Source: Quadrisphaera granulorum
Lineage (GTDB): Bacteria; Actinomycetota; Actinomycetes; Actinomycetales; Quadrisphaeraceae
Assembly (NCBI RefSeq): GCF_003149145.1
Contig: NZ_QGDQ01000008.1
Location: forward strand, 1-64,000
Direction: 5' to 3'
Length of the DNA stretch: 64,000 nucleotides
The position numbers and the translations under genes were made by a program. Positions 15,896 through 31,236 of this stretch are shown piece by piece (position 1 is the stretch's first letter; every line of letters begins with the position of its first letter). The notes under the pieces were generated by a model, which worked only from the letters and a program-made list of their open reading frames with translations, was not told where the DNA came from and ran no database searches.

Positions 15896-17245
15896 ATGAC
15901 CGCCGGGCTTGACCAGCACGCACCTGCGCGCGCCAGTGCCGCAACGCTCGACCGCAGCCTCGGCCAGATCGACCCCGAGGTGGCCGCCGCGATCGACGCC
16001 GAGCTGGTTCGCCAGCAGAGCACGCTCGAGATGATCGCCAGCGAGAACTTCGCTCCCGTGGCCGTCATGCAGGCGCAGGGCTCGGTGCTCACGAACAAGT
16101 ACGCCGAGGGCTACCCGGGCCGCCGCTACTACGGTGGCTGCGAGAACGTCGACGTCATCGAGCAGCTCGCCATCGACCGGCTGAAGGCCCTGTTCGGCGC
16201 CGGGTTCGCCAACGTCCAGCCGCACTCCGGCGCCCAGGCCAACGCGGCCGTCATGCACGCGCTCATCAAGCCCGGAGACACCATCCTGGGTCTGGACCTG
16301 GCGCACGGCGGTCACCTGTCGCACGGCATGAAGCTCAACTTCTCCGGCCGGCTCTACAACGTCGCCGCCTACCACGTCCGCGAGGACGACCACCGCGTCG
16401 ACATGGACGAGGTCGAGCGGCTCGCCCGCGAGCACCGTCCCCAGCTGATCATCGCCGGCTGGTCGGCCTACCCCCGCCAGCTCGACTTCGCACACTTCCG
16501 CCGCATCGCCGACGAGGTGGGCGCGCTGCTCCTGGTCGACATGGCGCACTTCGCCGGTCTCGTGGCCACGGGGCTGCACCCCTCCCCGGTGCCGCACGCG
16601 CACGTGGTCACCTCCACCACGCACAAGACCCTCGGTGGTCCGCGCGGCGGCATCATCCTCAGCAACGACGCCGCGATCGCCAAGAAGCTCAACAGCGCGG
16701 TGTTCCCGGGCCAGCAGGGCGGTCCGCTGGAGCACGTCATCGCCGCCAAGGCCGTGGCCTTCAAGCTGGCCGCCGAGCCAGCATTCACGGAGCGCCAGGA
16801 GCGCACCCTGCGCGGCGCCCGGATCCTCGCCGAGCGGCTCACCTCCCCGGAGGCCACCGCAGCGGGCATCGGCGTGGTCAGCGGTGGCACCGACGTGCAC
16901 CTCGTGCTGGTCGACCTGCGCCACTCCGACCTCGACGGCCAGCAGGCCGAGGACCGCCTGCACGCCATCGGCATCACCGTGAACCGCAACGCGGTGCCGT
17001 TCGACCCGCGCCCGCCGATGGTGAGCTCCGGTGTCCGCATCGGCACCCCCGCGCTGGCCGCCCGCGGCTTCGACGACGACGCCTTCCGCGAGGTCGCCGA
17101 CATCATCGCCATCGCCCTGCAGCCGGGCACGAGCGAGGCGCAGCTGGCCGAGCTCGGCCAGCGGGTCCACGACCTCGCGCTGGCCCACCCGCTCTACCCC
17201 GACCTCGCTCCCGTGTCGGCGTCCAGCGCCGCTGCGTCCGCCTGA
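15896..17245 (+). CDS. glyA: serine hydroxymethyltransferase
   Basis: 449 residues, PLP-dependent, interconverting glycine plus methylene-THF with serine. Typical motifs are [13 protein letters not shown] (~44), [15 protein letters not shown] (~68), [20 protein letters not shown] and [13 protein letters not shown] (~240, Schiff-base Lys). ATG 15896 is chosen because the frame upstream is GC-rich leader containing the promoter and operator. It heads a plus-strand operon glyA-soxBDAG-dmgO-sdaA-purU. There it condenses glycine from sarcosine with methyl-derived C1 units into serine, which SdaA then deaminates. It is probably a catabolic paralogue of a housekeeping glyA. Confidence 0.97.
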   Translation: MTAGLDQHAPARASAATLDRSLGQIDPEVAAAIDAELVRQQSTLEMIASENFAPVAVMQAQGSVLTNKYAEGYPGRRYYGGCENVDVIEQLAIDRLKALFGAGFANVQPHSGAQANAAVMHALIKPGDTILGLDLAHGGHLSHGMKLNFSGRLYNVAAYHVREDDHRVDMDEVERLAREHRPQLIIAGWSAYPRQLDFAHFRRIADEVGALLLVDMAHFAGLVATGLHPSPVPHAHVVTSTTHKTLGGPRGGIILSNDAAIAKKLNSAVFPGQQGGPLEHVIAAKAVAFKLAAEPAFTERQERTLRGARILAERLTSPEATAAGIGVVSGGTDVHLVLVDLRHSDLDGQQAEDRLHAIGITVNRNAVPFDPRPPMVSSGVRIGTPALAARGFDDDAFREVADIIAIALQPGTSEAQLAELGQRVHDLALAHPLYPDLAPVSASSAAASA

Positions 17246-17298
17246 GTCCCGACCTAGCCGACCGACGAGCCGACCCACGAGCTGACGGAGACGAGCCG

Positions 17299-18618
17299 AT
17301 GACCACAGTCGACGCCTTCTCGACCGACCCCGCCGACGCCGTGCCCCACACCCCGGCTGCTGCCGCTGCGGGCCGGCTCAACGGCACCCCGCCCCGCACC
17401 CCGGGCGCGGACCTGCCGGAGCACCCCGACGCCCTGTGGAAGAACCCCGAGCCGAAGAAGGCGTACGACGTCGTCATCGTCGGCGGGGGTGGCCACGGCC
17501 TCGCGACCGCGCACTACCTGGTCAAGAACCACGGCATCACCAACGTCGCCGTGCTGGAGAAGGGGTGGCTGGCGGGCGGCAACATGGCCCGCAACACCAC
17601 GCTCATCCGCTCCAACTACCTGTGGGACGAGAGCGCCGCCATCTACGAGCACTCCCTCAAGCTGTGGGAGGGCCTCGAGGAGGACCTGGGCTACCCGATC
17701 CTCTTCAGCCAGCGCGGCGTGCTCAACCTCGCCCACACGCTCCAGGACGTGCGCGACAGCGTGCGCCGCGTCGAGGCGAACGTGCTCAACGGCGTCGACG
17801 CGGAGTGGATCGAGCCGGACGAGGTCCGCAAGATCTGCCCGATCGTCAACACGTCCAGCGACATCCGCTACCCGGTGCTGGGCGCCACCTACCAGCCGCG
17901 GGCCGGCATCGCCAAGCACGACTACGTGGGCTGGGGCTTCGCCCGGCGCATCGACGAGGCCGGCGTCGACATCATCCAGAACTGCGAGGTCACCGGCTTC
18001 GTGCGTGACGGCAACCGGGTCACCGGTGTCCGCACCACCCGCGGAGACATCGCCTGCGGCACGGTGGCGCTCGCCGCCGCCGGCAGCACCTCGGTGCTCA
18101 CCGACATGCTCGGCCTGCGGGTGCCGATCCAGTCGCACCCGCTGCAGGCACTCGTCTCCGAGCTCCTCGAGCCCGTGCACCCGACCATCGTCATGTCCAA
18201 CGCCGTGCACGTGTACGTCTCCCAGGCGCACAAGGGCGAGCTGGTCATGGGCGCCGGTGTCGACGCCTACAACGGCTACGGCCAGCGCGGCGCGTTCCAC
18301 ATCATCGAGCGGCAGATGGCGGCGGCCGTGGAGCTGTTCCCCGTCTTCGCGCGGGCGCACCTGCTGCGCACGTGGGGCGGCATCGTCGACACCACCCCCG
18401 ACGCCTCACCCATCGTCGGCCGCACCCCGTACGACAACGTCTTCCTCAACTGCGGCTGGGGCACCGGCGGCTTCAAGGCCACCCCCGGCCTCGGGTGGGT
18501 CTTCGCGGACACCATCGCGAACGACGAGCCGCACCCGTACGCCGCGCCGTTCTCCCTCGACAGGTTCGTCACCGGACGCCTCGTCGACGAGCACGGCGCC
18601 GCCGCCGTTGCCCACTGA
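17299..18618 (+). CDS. soxB: sarcosine oxidase subunit beta
   Basis: 439 residues; the FAD/FMN subunit of heterotetrameric sarcosine oxidase, which oxidises sarcosine to glycine with O2. The Rossmann motif [17 protein letters not shown] starts at ~57 after an unusually long N-terminal extension of about 50 low-complexity residues. [15 protein letters not shown] (~207) holds the histidine region to which FMN is covalently bound in the family, and [18 protein letters not shown] near 355 is the C-terminal FAD contact. It follows glyA by 53 bases and precedes soxD. Confidence 0.96.
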   Translation: MTTVDAFSTDPADAVPHTPAAAAAGRLNGTPPRTPGADLPEHPDALWKNPEPKKAYDVVIVGGGGHGLATAHYLVKNHGITNVAVLEKGWLAGGNMARNTTLIRSNYLWDESAAIYEHSLKLWEGLEEDLGYPILFSQRGVLNLAHTLQDVRDSVRRVEANVLNGVDAEWIEPDEVRKICPIVNTSSDIRYPVLGATYQPRAGIAKHDYVGWGFARRIDEAGVDIIQNCEVTGFVRDGNRVTGVRTTRGDIACGTVALAAAGSTSVLTDMLGLRVPIQSHPLQALVSELLEPVHPTIVMSNAVHVYVSQAHKGELVMGAGVDAYNGYGQRGAFHIIERQMAAAVELFPVFARAHLLRTWGGIVDTTPDASPIVGRTPYDNVFLNCGWGTGGFKATPGLGWVFADTIANDEPHPYAAPFSLDRFVTGRLVDEHGAAAVAH

Positions 18619-18671
18619 CACGCGCCACTGACACGCGCCGCTCACGCGCTGCCGACACCCAGGAGCCTTCC

Positions 18672-18950
18672 GTGCAGATGATCAAGTGCCCGTGGTGCGG
18701 ACCCCGCGAGGAGGTCGAGTACCACTACGGCGGTCAGGCCCACGTCGCCTACCCCGCCGAGCCGGCTGCCCTCTCCGACGAGGAGTGGGCCCACTACCTG
18801 TTCTTCCGTGACAACACCCGCGGCCTGTTCGCCGAGCGGTGGGTCCACACCGCCGGCTGCCGCCGCTGGTTCAACGCCGTCCGTGACACCGTCACGTACC
18901 GCTTCCACGCCACCTACCGCCCCGACGAGCCCCGGCCGGTGACCGCATGA
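18672..18950 (+). CDS. soxD: sarcosine oxidase subunit delta
   Basis: A small zinc-binding subunit of 92 residues. The four expected ligands are all present: Cys6 and Cys9 in CPWCG, His59 and Cys63 in WVHTAGC. GTG 18672 lies 6 bases after AGGAG. The stop overlaps the soxA start as ATGA, indicating tight coupling of the soxBDAG complex. Between soxB and soxD is a short duplicated stretch (ACTGACACGCGCC twice, near 18614-18640). Confidence 0.95.
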   Translation: MQMIKCPWCGPREEVEYHYGGQAHVAYPAEPAALSDEEWAHYLFFRDNTRGLFAERWVHTAGCRRWFNAVRDTVTYRFHATYRPDEPRPVTA

Positions 18951-21908
18951 GCGAGACGACCTCCACCACCGCGACCACCGCGCAGGCGCGCGGGTCCTTC
19001 CGGACCCCCACGGGGGGCCGCGTGGACCGCACCAGCCCGGTCACCTTCACCTTCGCCGGGGTGGAGCACACCGGCTACCGCGGTGACACCCTCGCCTCGG
19101 CGCTGCTGGCCGACGGCGTGCACCAGATCGGCACCAGCATCAAGCTCGGCCGCCCGCGCGGTGTGGGTGCCGCGTGGGCCGAGGACCCGAGCAGCCTCGT
19201 CCAGGTCGAGGAGCCGTTCCCGGACCCGATGCTGCTGGCCAGCACGGTCGAGGTCTTCGACGGCCTCGTGGCCGACGGCGTGCCGGGCCAGGGTCGGCTC
19301 GCCGACATCGCCGACTCCGCCCGCTACGACTCGCGGCACCTCCACGTAGACCTGCTCGTCGTCGGCGCCGGCCCCGCCGGTCTGCAGGCGGCGCTGACCG
19401 CCGCTCGCTCCGGCGCTCGCGTGGCGCTGCTCGACGAGCAGTCCGAAGCCGGCGGCTCGCTGCTCGGCTCCGACGAGCTGCTCGACGGCCGTCCGGCGCT
19501 GGAGTGGGTGGCGGACGCCGTCGCCGAGCTCGCCGCCGCCCCCGAGGTGGTGCACCTGCAGCGCACCACGGTCTTCGGCGTCTACGACGACGGCTTCGCC
19601 CTCGCCGTCGAGCGCCGCACCGACCACCTCGGCGGCGCAGCCCCCGAGGGCACCTCGCGCCAGCGCGTGTGGCGTGTTCGCGCCCGCCGCACGGTCGTCG
19701 CTGCGGGCGCTCACGAGCGCCCCGTCGTCTTCACCGACAACGACCGCCCCGGCACCATGCTCGCCGGCTCGGCGCGGACCTACCTGCACCGCTACGGCGT
19801 GCTGGCCGGCTCCCGCGCGGTCGTGTTCACCACGAACGACAGCGCCTACCGCGCCGCCGTCGACCTCGCCGACGCCGGCGTGCACGTGGCCGCCGTCGTC
19901 GACACCCGCGACGTCGCCCCCGCCCACTGGGCGGTGGAGCTGGAGCGTCGCGGCGTGCCGCTGCGCACCGCCCAGGCCGTCGTCGGCACCCGCGGGGTCG
20001 AGCGTGTCTCGGCCGCCCTGGTGGCTCCCTACGACCGCGCCGGCCTGGCTGCCGGCGCTCGCTCCTCCGCGGGCGTCGAGCCCGAGGCGATCGAGTGCGA
20101 CCTGCTGCTCGTGAGCGGCGGCTGGAACCCGGCGGTGCACCTGCACAGCCAGGCGCGCGGCAAGCTCGCCTTCGACGCGGGCCTCGGGGCCTTCCTGCCC
20201 GCCGAGCGCCTCGAGGACCTGCTGGTCGCCGGTTCCGCCGCCGGCACCTTCGACCTGTCGAGCTGCCTGCGCCAGGGCGGGGCCTCGGCGGCCACCGCGC
20301 TGTCCGAGCTGGGTCTTGACGTCACGGCCGTGCCCGTGCCCTCGGCCGCCGAGCAGCCGCCGAGCAGCTCCTCGTCCGCTCCCGACCTCGTCTGGGTGGT
20401 CCCGGACCCCTCCGGCGACAGCAGCCGTCAGTTCGTCGACGTGCAGCGCGACGCCACGGTGGCCGACGTCCAGCGCGCGCTCGGCGCGGGCCTGCGCTCG
20501 CCCGAGCACGTCAAGCGGTACACGACCATCGGCACCGCCCACGACCAGGGCAAGACCTCCGGCGTCGTGACCTCCGGGATCATCGCCGAGCTGCTGGGGG
20601 CCGCCCCCGACGCCGTCGGCACGACCACCTTCCGCCCGCCGTACACCCCGGTGGCGTTCGCGACGCTCGCCGGGCGCGACCGCGGCCAGCTGTTCGACCC
20701 CGTCCGCACCACCTCCGTGCACGACTGGCACGTCCAGGCCGGCGCGGTGTGGGAGGACGTCGGCCAGTGGAAGCGCCCGCGCTACTACCCGCTCGCCGGT
20801 GAGGACATGGAGACCGCCGTGCTGCGCGAGTGCGCCGCCGCGCGCACCGGCGTCGGCATCCTCGACGGCTCCACCCTCGGCAAGATCGACGTGCAGGGCC
20901 CTGACGCCGGTGTGCTGCTGGACAGGCTCTACACCAACCTGATGAGCAGCCTCGCGGTCGGCAAGGTCCGCTACGGGGTCATGTGCGGCGCCGATGGCAT
21001 GGTCATCGACGACGGCACCGTGCTGCGCGTCGCCGAAGACCGCTTCCTCGTCATGACGACGACGGGCGGCGCCGCCAAGATCCTCGAGTGGATGGAGGAG
21101 TGGCACCAGACCGAGTGGCCCGAGCTGCGCGTGCACCTCGCCTCCGTCACCGAGCAGTGGGCCGCGTTCCCCGTGGTCGGTCCGCGCTCGCGCGACGTCA
21201 TCGGCGCCGTCTTCGGCGCTGGTGGCTCCGAGGACGGTGTGGACGTCAGCAACGAGGCCTTCGGCTTCATGACCTGGCAGGACACCACCCTCGACGGCGT
21301 CCCGGTCCGCCTGGCGCGGATCAGCTTCTCGGGTGAGCTGGCCTGGGAGGTGCACGTCGACTCCCGCTACGCGCTCGCGGTGTGGGAGCGGCTCATCGCC
21401 GCCGGAGCCCCCTACGCGATCACCCCGTACGGCACCGAGACCATGCACGTGCTCCGCGCCGAGAAGGGCTACCCGATCATCGGGCAGGACACCGACGGCA
21501 CGGTCACCCCCCAGGACCTCGGCATGGCCTGGGTGGTCTCCAAGAAGAAGCCGGACTTCGTGGGCAAGCGTTCCTTCGCCCGTGCCGAGAACCAGCGCGA
21601 GGACCGCAAGCACCTCGTGGGCCTGCTCCCTGTCGACCGCGAGACGCTGCTGCCCGAGGGGTCGCAGATCATCGAGCACCGCGAGGACGGCGTCCTGCCG
21701 TCGGTGTCAGAGACAGGTCCCGTGCCGATGCTCGGCCACGTCACCTCCAGCTACCGCAGCGCCTACCTCGAGCGCCCCTTCGCCCTGGCCCTCGTCAAGG
21801 GCGGTCGCGCCCGCGTCGGTGAGCTGCTGCACGTCCCCGTCAAGGGCCGGCTGGTCGCCGTCGAGGTGACCTCCCCCGTGCTCGTCGACCCCGAAGGAGC
21901 CCGCCGAG

Positions 21909-21916
<8 letters not shown>
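18947..21916 (+). CDS. soxA: sarcosine oxidase subunit alpha
   Basis: 989 residues, the usual size. An N-terminal ferredoxin-like fold (TFAGVEHTGYRGDTLASALL) is followed by a nucleotide-binding domain with LLVVGAGPAGLQAALTAARS (~143), and the C-terminal third is a GcvT-like folate-binding domain (from ~595; RYGVMCGADGMVIDDG, FSGELAWEVHV). The domain accepts the methyl carbon from sarcosine as 5,10-methylene-THF. It overlaps soxD (4 bases) and soxG (8 bases). No defects seen. Confidence 0.97.
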
Positions 21917-26489
<4,573 letters not shown>

Positions 26490-26500
26490 GGAGGCACCCC

Positions 26501-27412
26501 GTGACCACGACCCAGACCGCGGCCCCCACGCAGACCGCGGCCGCAACACGCACCCCCGGCACCACCCGCACCGCCGTCCTGTCGCTGAGCTGTCCGCAGC
26601 AGCCCGGCATCGTCCACGCGGTGACGTCGTTCCTGTACCAGCAGGGCCACGACATCGTCGAGCACCAGCAGTTCGACGACGCCCTGTCCGGCAGGCTCTT
26701 CTCGCGCACCGCGTTCTCCAGCGTGGACGGCACCGTCGACGTGGCACAGCTCCAGGCGGCCTTCGCGCCCATCGCGCACAAGTACGGCATGGACGTCACC
26801 TTCAGCGGTGGCGAGCGCCAGCGGGTGCTCGTCATGGTCTCGAAGATGGGTCACTGCCTCAACGACCTCATCTTCCGCTGGCGCTCGGACACCCTCGGCG
26901 GTGACCTCGTGGCCGTGGTGTCCAACCACGAGGACCTGCGCCCCATGGCCGAGGCCGCCGGCCTGCCGTTCCACCACGTGCCGATCACGGCTGCGACCAA
27001 GCCGGAGGCCGAGGCGCGGCTGCTGGAGCTGGTGGCCGAGCACGAGGCCGACCTCGTGGTGCTCGCCCGCTACATGCAGGTGCTCTCCGACGACGCGTGC
27101 CGCAAGCTCCGCGGGCGCGCCATCAACATCCACCACTCCTTCCTGCCGGGCTTCAAGGGCGCCAAGCCGTACCACCAGGCCTTCGACCGGGGCGTGAAGC
27201 TCGTGGGCGCCACGGCGCACTACGTCACCCCCGACCTCGACGAGGGGCCGATCATCGAGCAGGAGGTCATCCGCATCGACCACACGCACGACCCGGCCTC
27301 GCTGGCCACGGTCGGGCGTGACGCGGAGGCCCTCGCGCTGTCGCGCGCGGTGAAGTGGCACTGCCAGCAGCGCGTGCAGCTCAACGGTCACCGCACCGTC
27401 GTCTTCCGCTGA
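26501..27412 (+). CDS. purU: formyltetrahydrofolate deformylase
   Basis: 303 residues. An N-terminal ACT domain ([21 protein letters not shown], ~23-43) precedes a formyltransferase-fold hydrolase ([17 protein letters not shown] ~204, [17 protein letters not shown] ~230). It hydrolyses 10-formyl-THF to formate and THF. GTG 26501 follows AGGAGG. The first 20 residues are a Thr/Ala/Gln repeat with no counterpart in the family core. As last gene of the operon it regenerates THF for SoxA and DmgO; the formate may go to the FdhF-like enzyme. Confidence 0.96.
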   Translation: MTTTQTAAPTQTAAATRTPGTTRTAVLSLSCPQQPGIVHAVTSFLYQQGHDIVEHQQFDDALSGRLFSRTAFSSVDGTVDVAQLQAAFAPIAHKYGMDVTFSGGERQRVLVMVSKMGHCLNDLIFRWRSDTLGGDLVAVVSNHEDLRPMAEAAGLPFHHVPITAATKPEAEARLLELVAEHEADLVVLARYMQVLSDDACRKLRGRAINIHHSFLPGFKGAKPYHQAFDRGVKLVGATAHYVTPDLDEGPIIEQEVIRIDHTHDPASLATVGRDAEALALSRAVKWHCQQRVQLNGHRTVVFR

Positions 27413-27430
27413 GTCTCTGACAGCACCTCT

Positions 27431-27466
27431 CGACGAGCCCTCGCCCATCCGGGCGGGGGCTCGTCG
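27431..27466 (+). terminator. strong stem-loop behind purU
   Basis: CGACGAGCCCTCGCCC (27431-27446), loop ATCC, then GGGCGGGGGCTCGTCG (27451-27466): 16 pairs with a single G-T wobble, 18 bases after the purU stop. It probably ends the betaine-catabolic operon. Confidence 0.8.
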
Positions 27467-27516
27467 GCGTTTCCGGGTTGGACGTCACCGACCCGGGGTC
27501 GCCTCGGTCCCCTCTT

Positions 27517-27688
27517 GCCACGATCAAGGACCTCAGCGCCACGACGTGCAGGGAGCCACGCCGCTGGCCTGGGCCGCTGGGGATGAGGACGACGACGAGG
27601 GGCTGGAGCGGTCGACGGGCCCCTGGCGCTGCGCGCACGCGGCAGGCGGGGGCAATGCCGTTGTGGCGCGCACGTCCTTGATCGTGGC
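27517..27688. mobile_element. 172-bp MITE-like element with inverted ends
   Basis: The ends GCCACGATCAAGGAC (27517-27531) and GTCCTTGATCGTGGC (27674-27688) are perfect inverted repeats of 15 bases, and similarity extends inward to about 28 bases (GCGCCACGA versus its complement). The interior encodes nothing recognisable and includes a GAGGACGACGACGAGG tract. No target duplication was identified. The end core ACGATCAAGGA also occurs in the hairpins at 47120 and 61476. Confidence 0.5.
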
Positions 27689-27786
27689 GGAGGAGGACGG
27701 GCCGGAGGAGGGCGGGCCGGCGCGGTGAGGGAGCCGTGATGAGGCCTTGACCGCCAGGAGACGCGCGTGAAACATTCGGATTCGAA

Positions 27787-27805
27787 ACTTCGAAGTAGAA
27801 GTTCT
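27787..27805. promoter_or_regulatory. palindromes ACTTCGAAGT and AGAAGTTCT upstream of the Cache-GntR pair
   Basis: ACTTCGAAGT (27787-27796) and AGAAGTTCT (27797-27805) abut in an unusually AT-rich stretch; TTCGAA is also repeated at 27781. The site lies about 105 bases upstream of the first gene of an operon that encodes its own GntR regulator, so autoregulation is a reasonable inference. Confidence 0.4.
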
Positions 27806-27910
27806 GAAGCTGCTGGAGCAGCCGACGCCCTCGATCCCGCGGTCTTGATGACTGCATCGACGGCGCCATCCCCGACGTCCCCTGTCATCGACAGCCCACC
27901 GGAGGTGTGC

Positions 27911-28642
27911 ATGGACCGCGCTGAGGTCACCGACCTGCTGCGGCGCACGGGCGAGGAGCTCGGCAGCGCCGTCGACGCGGCCTTCGACGCCGTCGAGCTC
28001 GTCCGGGACCGCGCAGCCCAGGTGCTGACCACCGGCAGGGGAGCGCCCTCGACGTCGTCCTTCTCTGCTCTTCACCCGCTGTTCCAGCAGGTGCTTGCTC
28101 CCGAGCCCAATCCGCTGGAGGGCATCGGTGTCGCCGTGTGCACGGGCGTGCTCGCCGACGCCGACCGCTGGATGGAGTGGTGGCGCCGCGGGCCGTCGGG
28201 CCGGGCCGCGTTCGCCAAGTACGTGCTCGACCCCAGCGCACTGGGCTTCTACGACTATCAGTCCCGCCCGTGGTTCCGCGCCCCGCTGGAGGTGGGCGGC
28301 CAGGTGGTGGTGGGTCCGTACCTCGATGCGGGGGGCTGCGACGTGTACACCACCACCCTCGTCGAGCCGCTGCTGCTGGCCGAGGGCAAGGAGGTCGTCG
28401 TCGGGGGAGACCTCGACATGGCGTGGCTGGAGGCGACCTTCCTGCGGGCGGTGGGCCGGCGCTCGCCGGCGCTGGCCCTCGTGGCCAGCAACGACCGGGT
28501 GGTGGTGTCCAACACGGCGCTGCTGACCTCCGGCTCGCGGATGCCGCAGCAGCTCAAGGACGACGTGCAGGTCGAGGTGGCGGTGCCGTCCGCCGTGCCC
28601 GGCCTCTCTTCCTGGCGCCTCGTGGCCCTGGAGCAGCGGTGA
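27911..28642 (+). CDS. Cache-domain sensor-like protein
   Basis: 243 residues from ATG 27911, five bases after GGAGG. The central part reads FYDYQSRPWFRAPLEVG, then VVVGPYLDAGG and DVYTTTLVEPLL, the pattern of small dCache/PDC ligand-binding domains (YxxRPWY, GPYxD, TxxxP). No signal peptide, membrane segment, kinase or HTH is attached, so it appears to be a free cytosolic ligand-binding protein. It overlaps the following GntR gene by 4 bases (GTGA), suggesting that the two act together on a choline or betaine-related signal. That ligand is inferred from neighbours. Confidence 0.7.
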   Translation: MDRAEVTDLLRRTGEELGSAVDAAFDAVELVRDRAAQVLTTGRGAPSTSSFSALHPLFQQVLAPEPNPLEGIGVAVCTGVLADADRWMEWWRRGPSGRAAFAKYVLDPSALGFYDYQSRPWFRAPLEVGGQVVVGPYLDAGGCDVYTTTLVEPLLLAEGKEVVVGGDLDMAWLEATFLRAVGRRSPALALVASNDRVVVSNTALLTSGSRMPQQLKDDVQVEVAVPSAVPGLSSWRLVALEQR

Positions 28643-29460
28643 GCAGCGACACCCTCCTTCCCGCACCGCTGGGTCTGGTCACCGGTCTCGTCCCGAGCGC
28701 TCCCGCCGCTCCCGGGGGCGCTGGTGGCGGCGCCGGTGGTGCTGGTGGTCGGGCCGAGCAGGTGGCCGCCCAGCTGGAGACGGCTGTCTGCGTGGGGCTG
28801 CTCAGCGCCGGGACGCGCCTGCCTCCCGAGCGCGAGCTCGCCGAGCAGCTGGGCGTCACCGTGCTCCAGCTGCGTCAGGCGCTGGCCATCCTGCGCGAGC
28901 GCGGCATCATCACCACCCGCCGCGGCAACGGCGGCGGGAGCTTCGTCGCCGACGCCTCCGCCGTCTCCCGGGAGGAGGTCGCCGCGCGCCTGCGCGGCCT
29001 CAGCACCGAGTGGCTGCGCGACCTCGGCGACCTGTCCGGCAGCATCACCGCCTCGGCGTGCCGACTGGCAGCCGAACGGGCCGATGCGACCGACATCGAC
29101 AGGCTGCGCGAGCTCGCCACGGCCTTCGTCTCGGCCGCCAGCCTGGAGCAGCTGCGCCTCGCCGACAGTCGCCTGCACATCGCCATCGCCGGGGCCGCCC
29201 AGTCGCGCCGGCTCACCGCGGCGAGCGTGCAGGTGCGCGGAGAGGTCTCCCCGCTGCTGTGGCACGCCGTCGACGGCGAACTCCCCACGGCGGCCGCCGT
29301 CGAGCACCACACCGCCATCGTCGAGGCCATCGCCCGTGGCGACGCCGACGCCGCGCGCCGCGCGGGTCTGCTCCACAGCGAGCAGGAGACCCGGCACGTC
29401 ATCGAAGCCCACCTCGCCGAGGTCCTCACCGAGGCGACCAGCTCCCCCCATCAGCACTGA
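28639..29460 (+). CDS. GntR family transcriptional regulator (FadR-type, FCD domain)
   Basis: 273 residues. After a Gly/Ala-rich N-terminal stretch (GGAGGGAGGAGG) comes the winged helix (LPPERELAEQLGVTVLQLRQALAILRE; ITTRRGNGGGSFV) and a C-terminal all-helical FCD domain with SRLHIAIAGAAQSRRL and AVEHHTAIVEAIARGDADAARR. It is translationally coupled to the Cache-domain gene and lies 41 bases upstream of the choline dehydrogenase gene, so it probably controls choline oxidation and uptake genes. Confidence 0.88.
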   Translation: MSSDTLLPAPLGLVTGLVPSAPAAPGGAGGGAGGAGGRAEQVAAQLETAVCVGLLSAGTRLPPERELAEQLGVTVLQLRQALAILRERGIITTRRGNGGGSFVADASAVSREEVAARLRGLSTEWLRDLGDLSGSITASACRLAAERADATDIDRLRELATAFVSAASLEQLRLADSRLHIAIAGAAQSRRLTAASVQVRGEVSPLLWHAVDGELPTAAAVEHHTAIVEAIARGDADAARRAGLLHSEQETRHVIEAHLAEVLTEATSSPHQH

Positions 29461-29470
29461 CCGTTCAGCA

Positions 29471-29481
29471 CTGATCATCAG
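29471..29481. promoter_or_regulatory. variant of the betaine operator before the choline dehydrogenase gene
   Basis: CTGAT-C-ATCAG resembles the palindromes at 15845 and 34556 but with a one-base spacer. It sits 21 bases upstream of the betA start. The altered spacing makes it uncertain whether the same protein binds. Confidence 0.4.
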
Positions 29482-29501
29482 CAACCACTCCGGAGGCATC
29501 C

Positions 29502-31233
29502 GTGGCCAAGCACTACGACTACGTCATCGTCGGAGGAGGGTCGGCCGGCTGCGCGCTGGCCAACCGCCTCAGCGCCGACCCCTCCACCTCCGTGCTCGTG
29601 CTGGAAGCGGGCCGCAGCGACTTCTCGATCGACCCGCTGGTCCACATGCCGGCGGCGCTGCCGTTCCCCATCGGCAACCGCTTCTACGACTGGAAGTACT
29701 CCAGCGAGCCGGAGCCCCACATGGGCGGGCGTCGCGTCTACCACGCCCGCGGCAAGGTGCTCGGAGGCTCCAGCAGCATCAACGGGATGATCTTCCAGCG
29801 GGGCAACCCGCTGGACTACGAGCGGTGGGCCGCCGACCCGGGCATGGAGACCTGGGACTACGCCCACGTGCTCCCCTACTTCAAGCGCATGGAGAACTGC
29901 CTGGCCGGCGCGGACGCCTGGCGCGGCGGCTCGGGCCCGCTGGAGCTGGAGCGCGGCCCGGCCAACTCACCCCTGTTCGGCGCGTTCTTCGAGGCCGTGC
30001 AGCAGGCCGGGCACCCCCTCACCGACGACGTCAACGGCTACCGCCAGGAGGGCTTCGCGCCCTTCGACAGGAACGTGCGCCACGGCAAGCGCCTCAGCGC
30101 AGCCCGCGCCTACCTGCACCCGGTGATGGACCGCAAGAACCTCACGGTCCACACGCTCTCGACGGTGACCGGCATCCGCATGCAGGGCACGCGCGCCGTG
30201 GGCGTCGACTACCTGCGGGGCGGCAAGCTGAAGCGCACCGCGATGGCCGGGGAGGTCGTGCTGTGCGGCGGCGCGTTCGGGTCGCCCCAGCTGCTGCAGC
30301 TCGCGGGCATCGGTGATGCCTCCGACCTCGCCGCGGTGGGCGTCCGCAGCGTCGTCGACCTGCCCGGGGTCGGCCAGAACCTGCAGGACCACCTCGAGGT
30401 CTACGTCCAGTACGCGTGCAAGCAGCCCGTCTCGCTCGGCCCGTGGCTCAGCAAGACCCGCGCGCCCCGCATCGGCGCCGAGTGGCTGTTCTTCAAGTCC
30501 GGCGTGGGCGCGTCCAACCACTTCGAGGCGGGCGGGTTTCATCCGCAGCAACGACCGCGTCGACTACCCCAACCTCATGTTCCACTTCCTGCCCGTCGCG
30601 GTGCGCTACGACGGGTCCAAGCCGGCCTCGGTGCACGGCTACCAGGTGCACATCGGCCCGATGTACTCCGACGTCCGAGGCAGCCTGAAGATCAAGAGCA
30701 AGGACCCGCTGGAGCACCCGGCCATCCGGTTCAACTACCTGTCCACCGATAACGACCGCCGCGAGTGGATCGAGATGGTCCGCGCCGCCCGCACCATCCT
30801 CGAGCAGCCGGCGTTTGCGGCCTTCAGCGACGGCGAGATCTCGCCCGGACCGTCGGTGGAGACCGACCAGGAGATCCTCGACTGGGTCGCGAAGGACGCC
30901 GAGACGGCGCTGCACCCCTCGTGCACGGCCAAGATGGGCACCGGTCCGGACAGCGTGGTCGACCCGCTGACCATGAAGGTGCACGGGACCGAGGGCCTGC
31001 GGGTGGTGGACGCCTCGGCGATGCCGTACGTCACCAACGGCAACATCTACGCGCCGATCATGATGATGGCCGAGAAGGCCGCTGACCTCATCGCCGGCAA
31101 TACCCCGCTGCCGCCCCTCCACGTGCCCTTCTACCGCTACCGCGACGGCATGCCCCTCTACCCCGAGGGCGACCCGCGCAACGCGACTCCCACCGCCCAG
31201 CCCACCGCCCTGCAGACGGCGCTGGAGGTCTGA
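29502..31233 (+). pseudogene. betA: choline dehydrogenase (GMC oxidoreductase), frameshifted
   Basis: The first frame (from GTG 29502, after GGAGG) encodes [18 protein letters not shown] (FAD site), [18 protein letters not shown] and [20 protein letters not shown], as in BetA/GMC enzymes. Homology breaks at about 30537, where GGGTTTCATC reads GFHP instead of [13 protein letters not shown]. The rest, including HPSCTAKMG and the C-terminal catalytic region [18 protein letters not shown], continues in the next frame to 31233. One extra T in TTT (30537-30539) explains it. Without it the protein would be 576 residues, normal for choline dehydrogenase. A sequencing error is as likely as true inactivation, because both halves are otherwise intact. 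The product would turn choline into betaine aldehyde. Confidence 0.85.
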
Positions 31234-31236
31234 GCC

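Larger units (their letters stand above)
27413..27910. other. intergenic region between purU and the Cache-GntR operon
   Basis: 498 bases holding the purU terminator, the MITE-like element and an AT-richer patch with palindromes at 27787-27805 in front of the Cache-domain gene. A GTG at 27767 would extend that gene, but the translation is low-complexity. No RNA gene seen. Confidence 0.6.

Noticed and set aside
18914-21679. Minus-strand 921-codon open frame
   Set aside because: Antisense shadow of soxA, produced by GC-rich codon usage.
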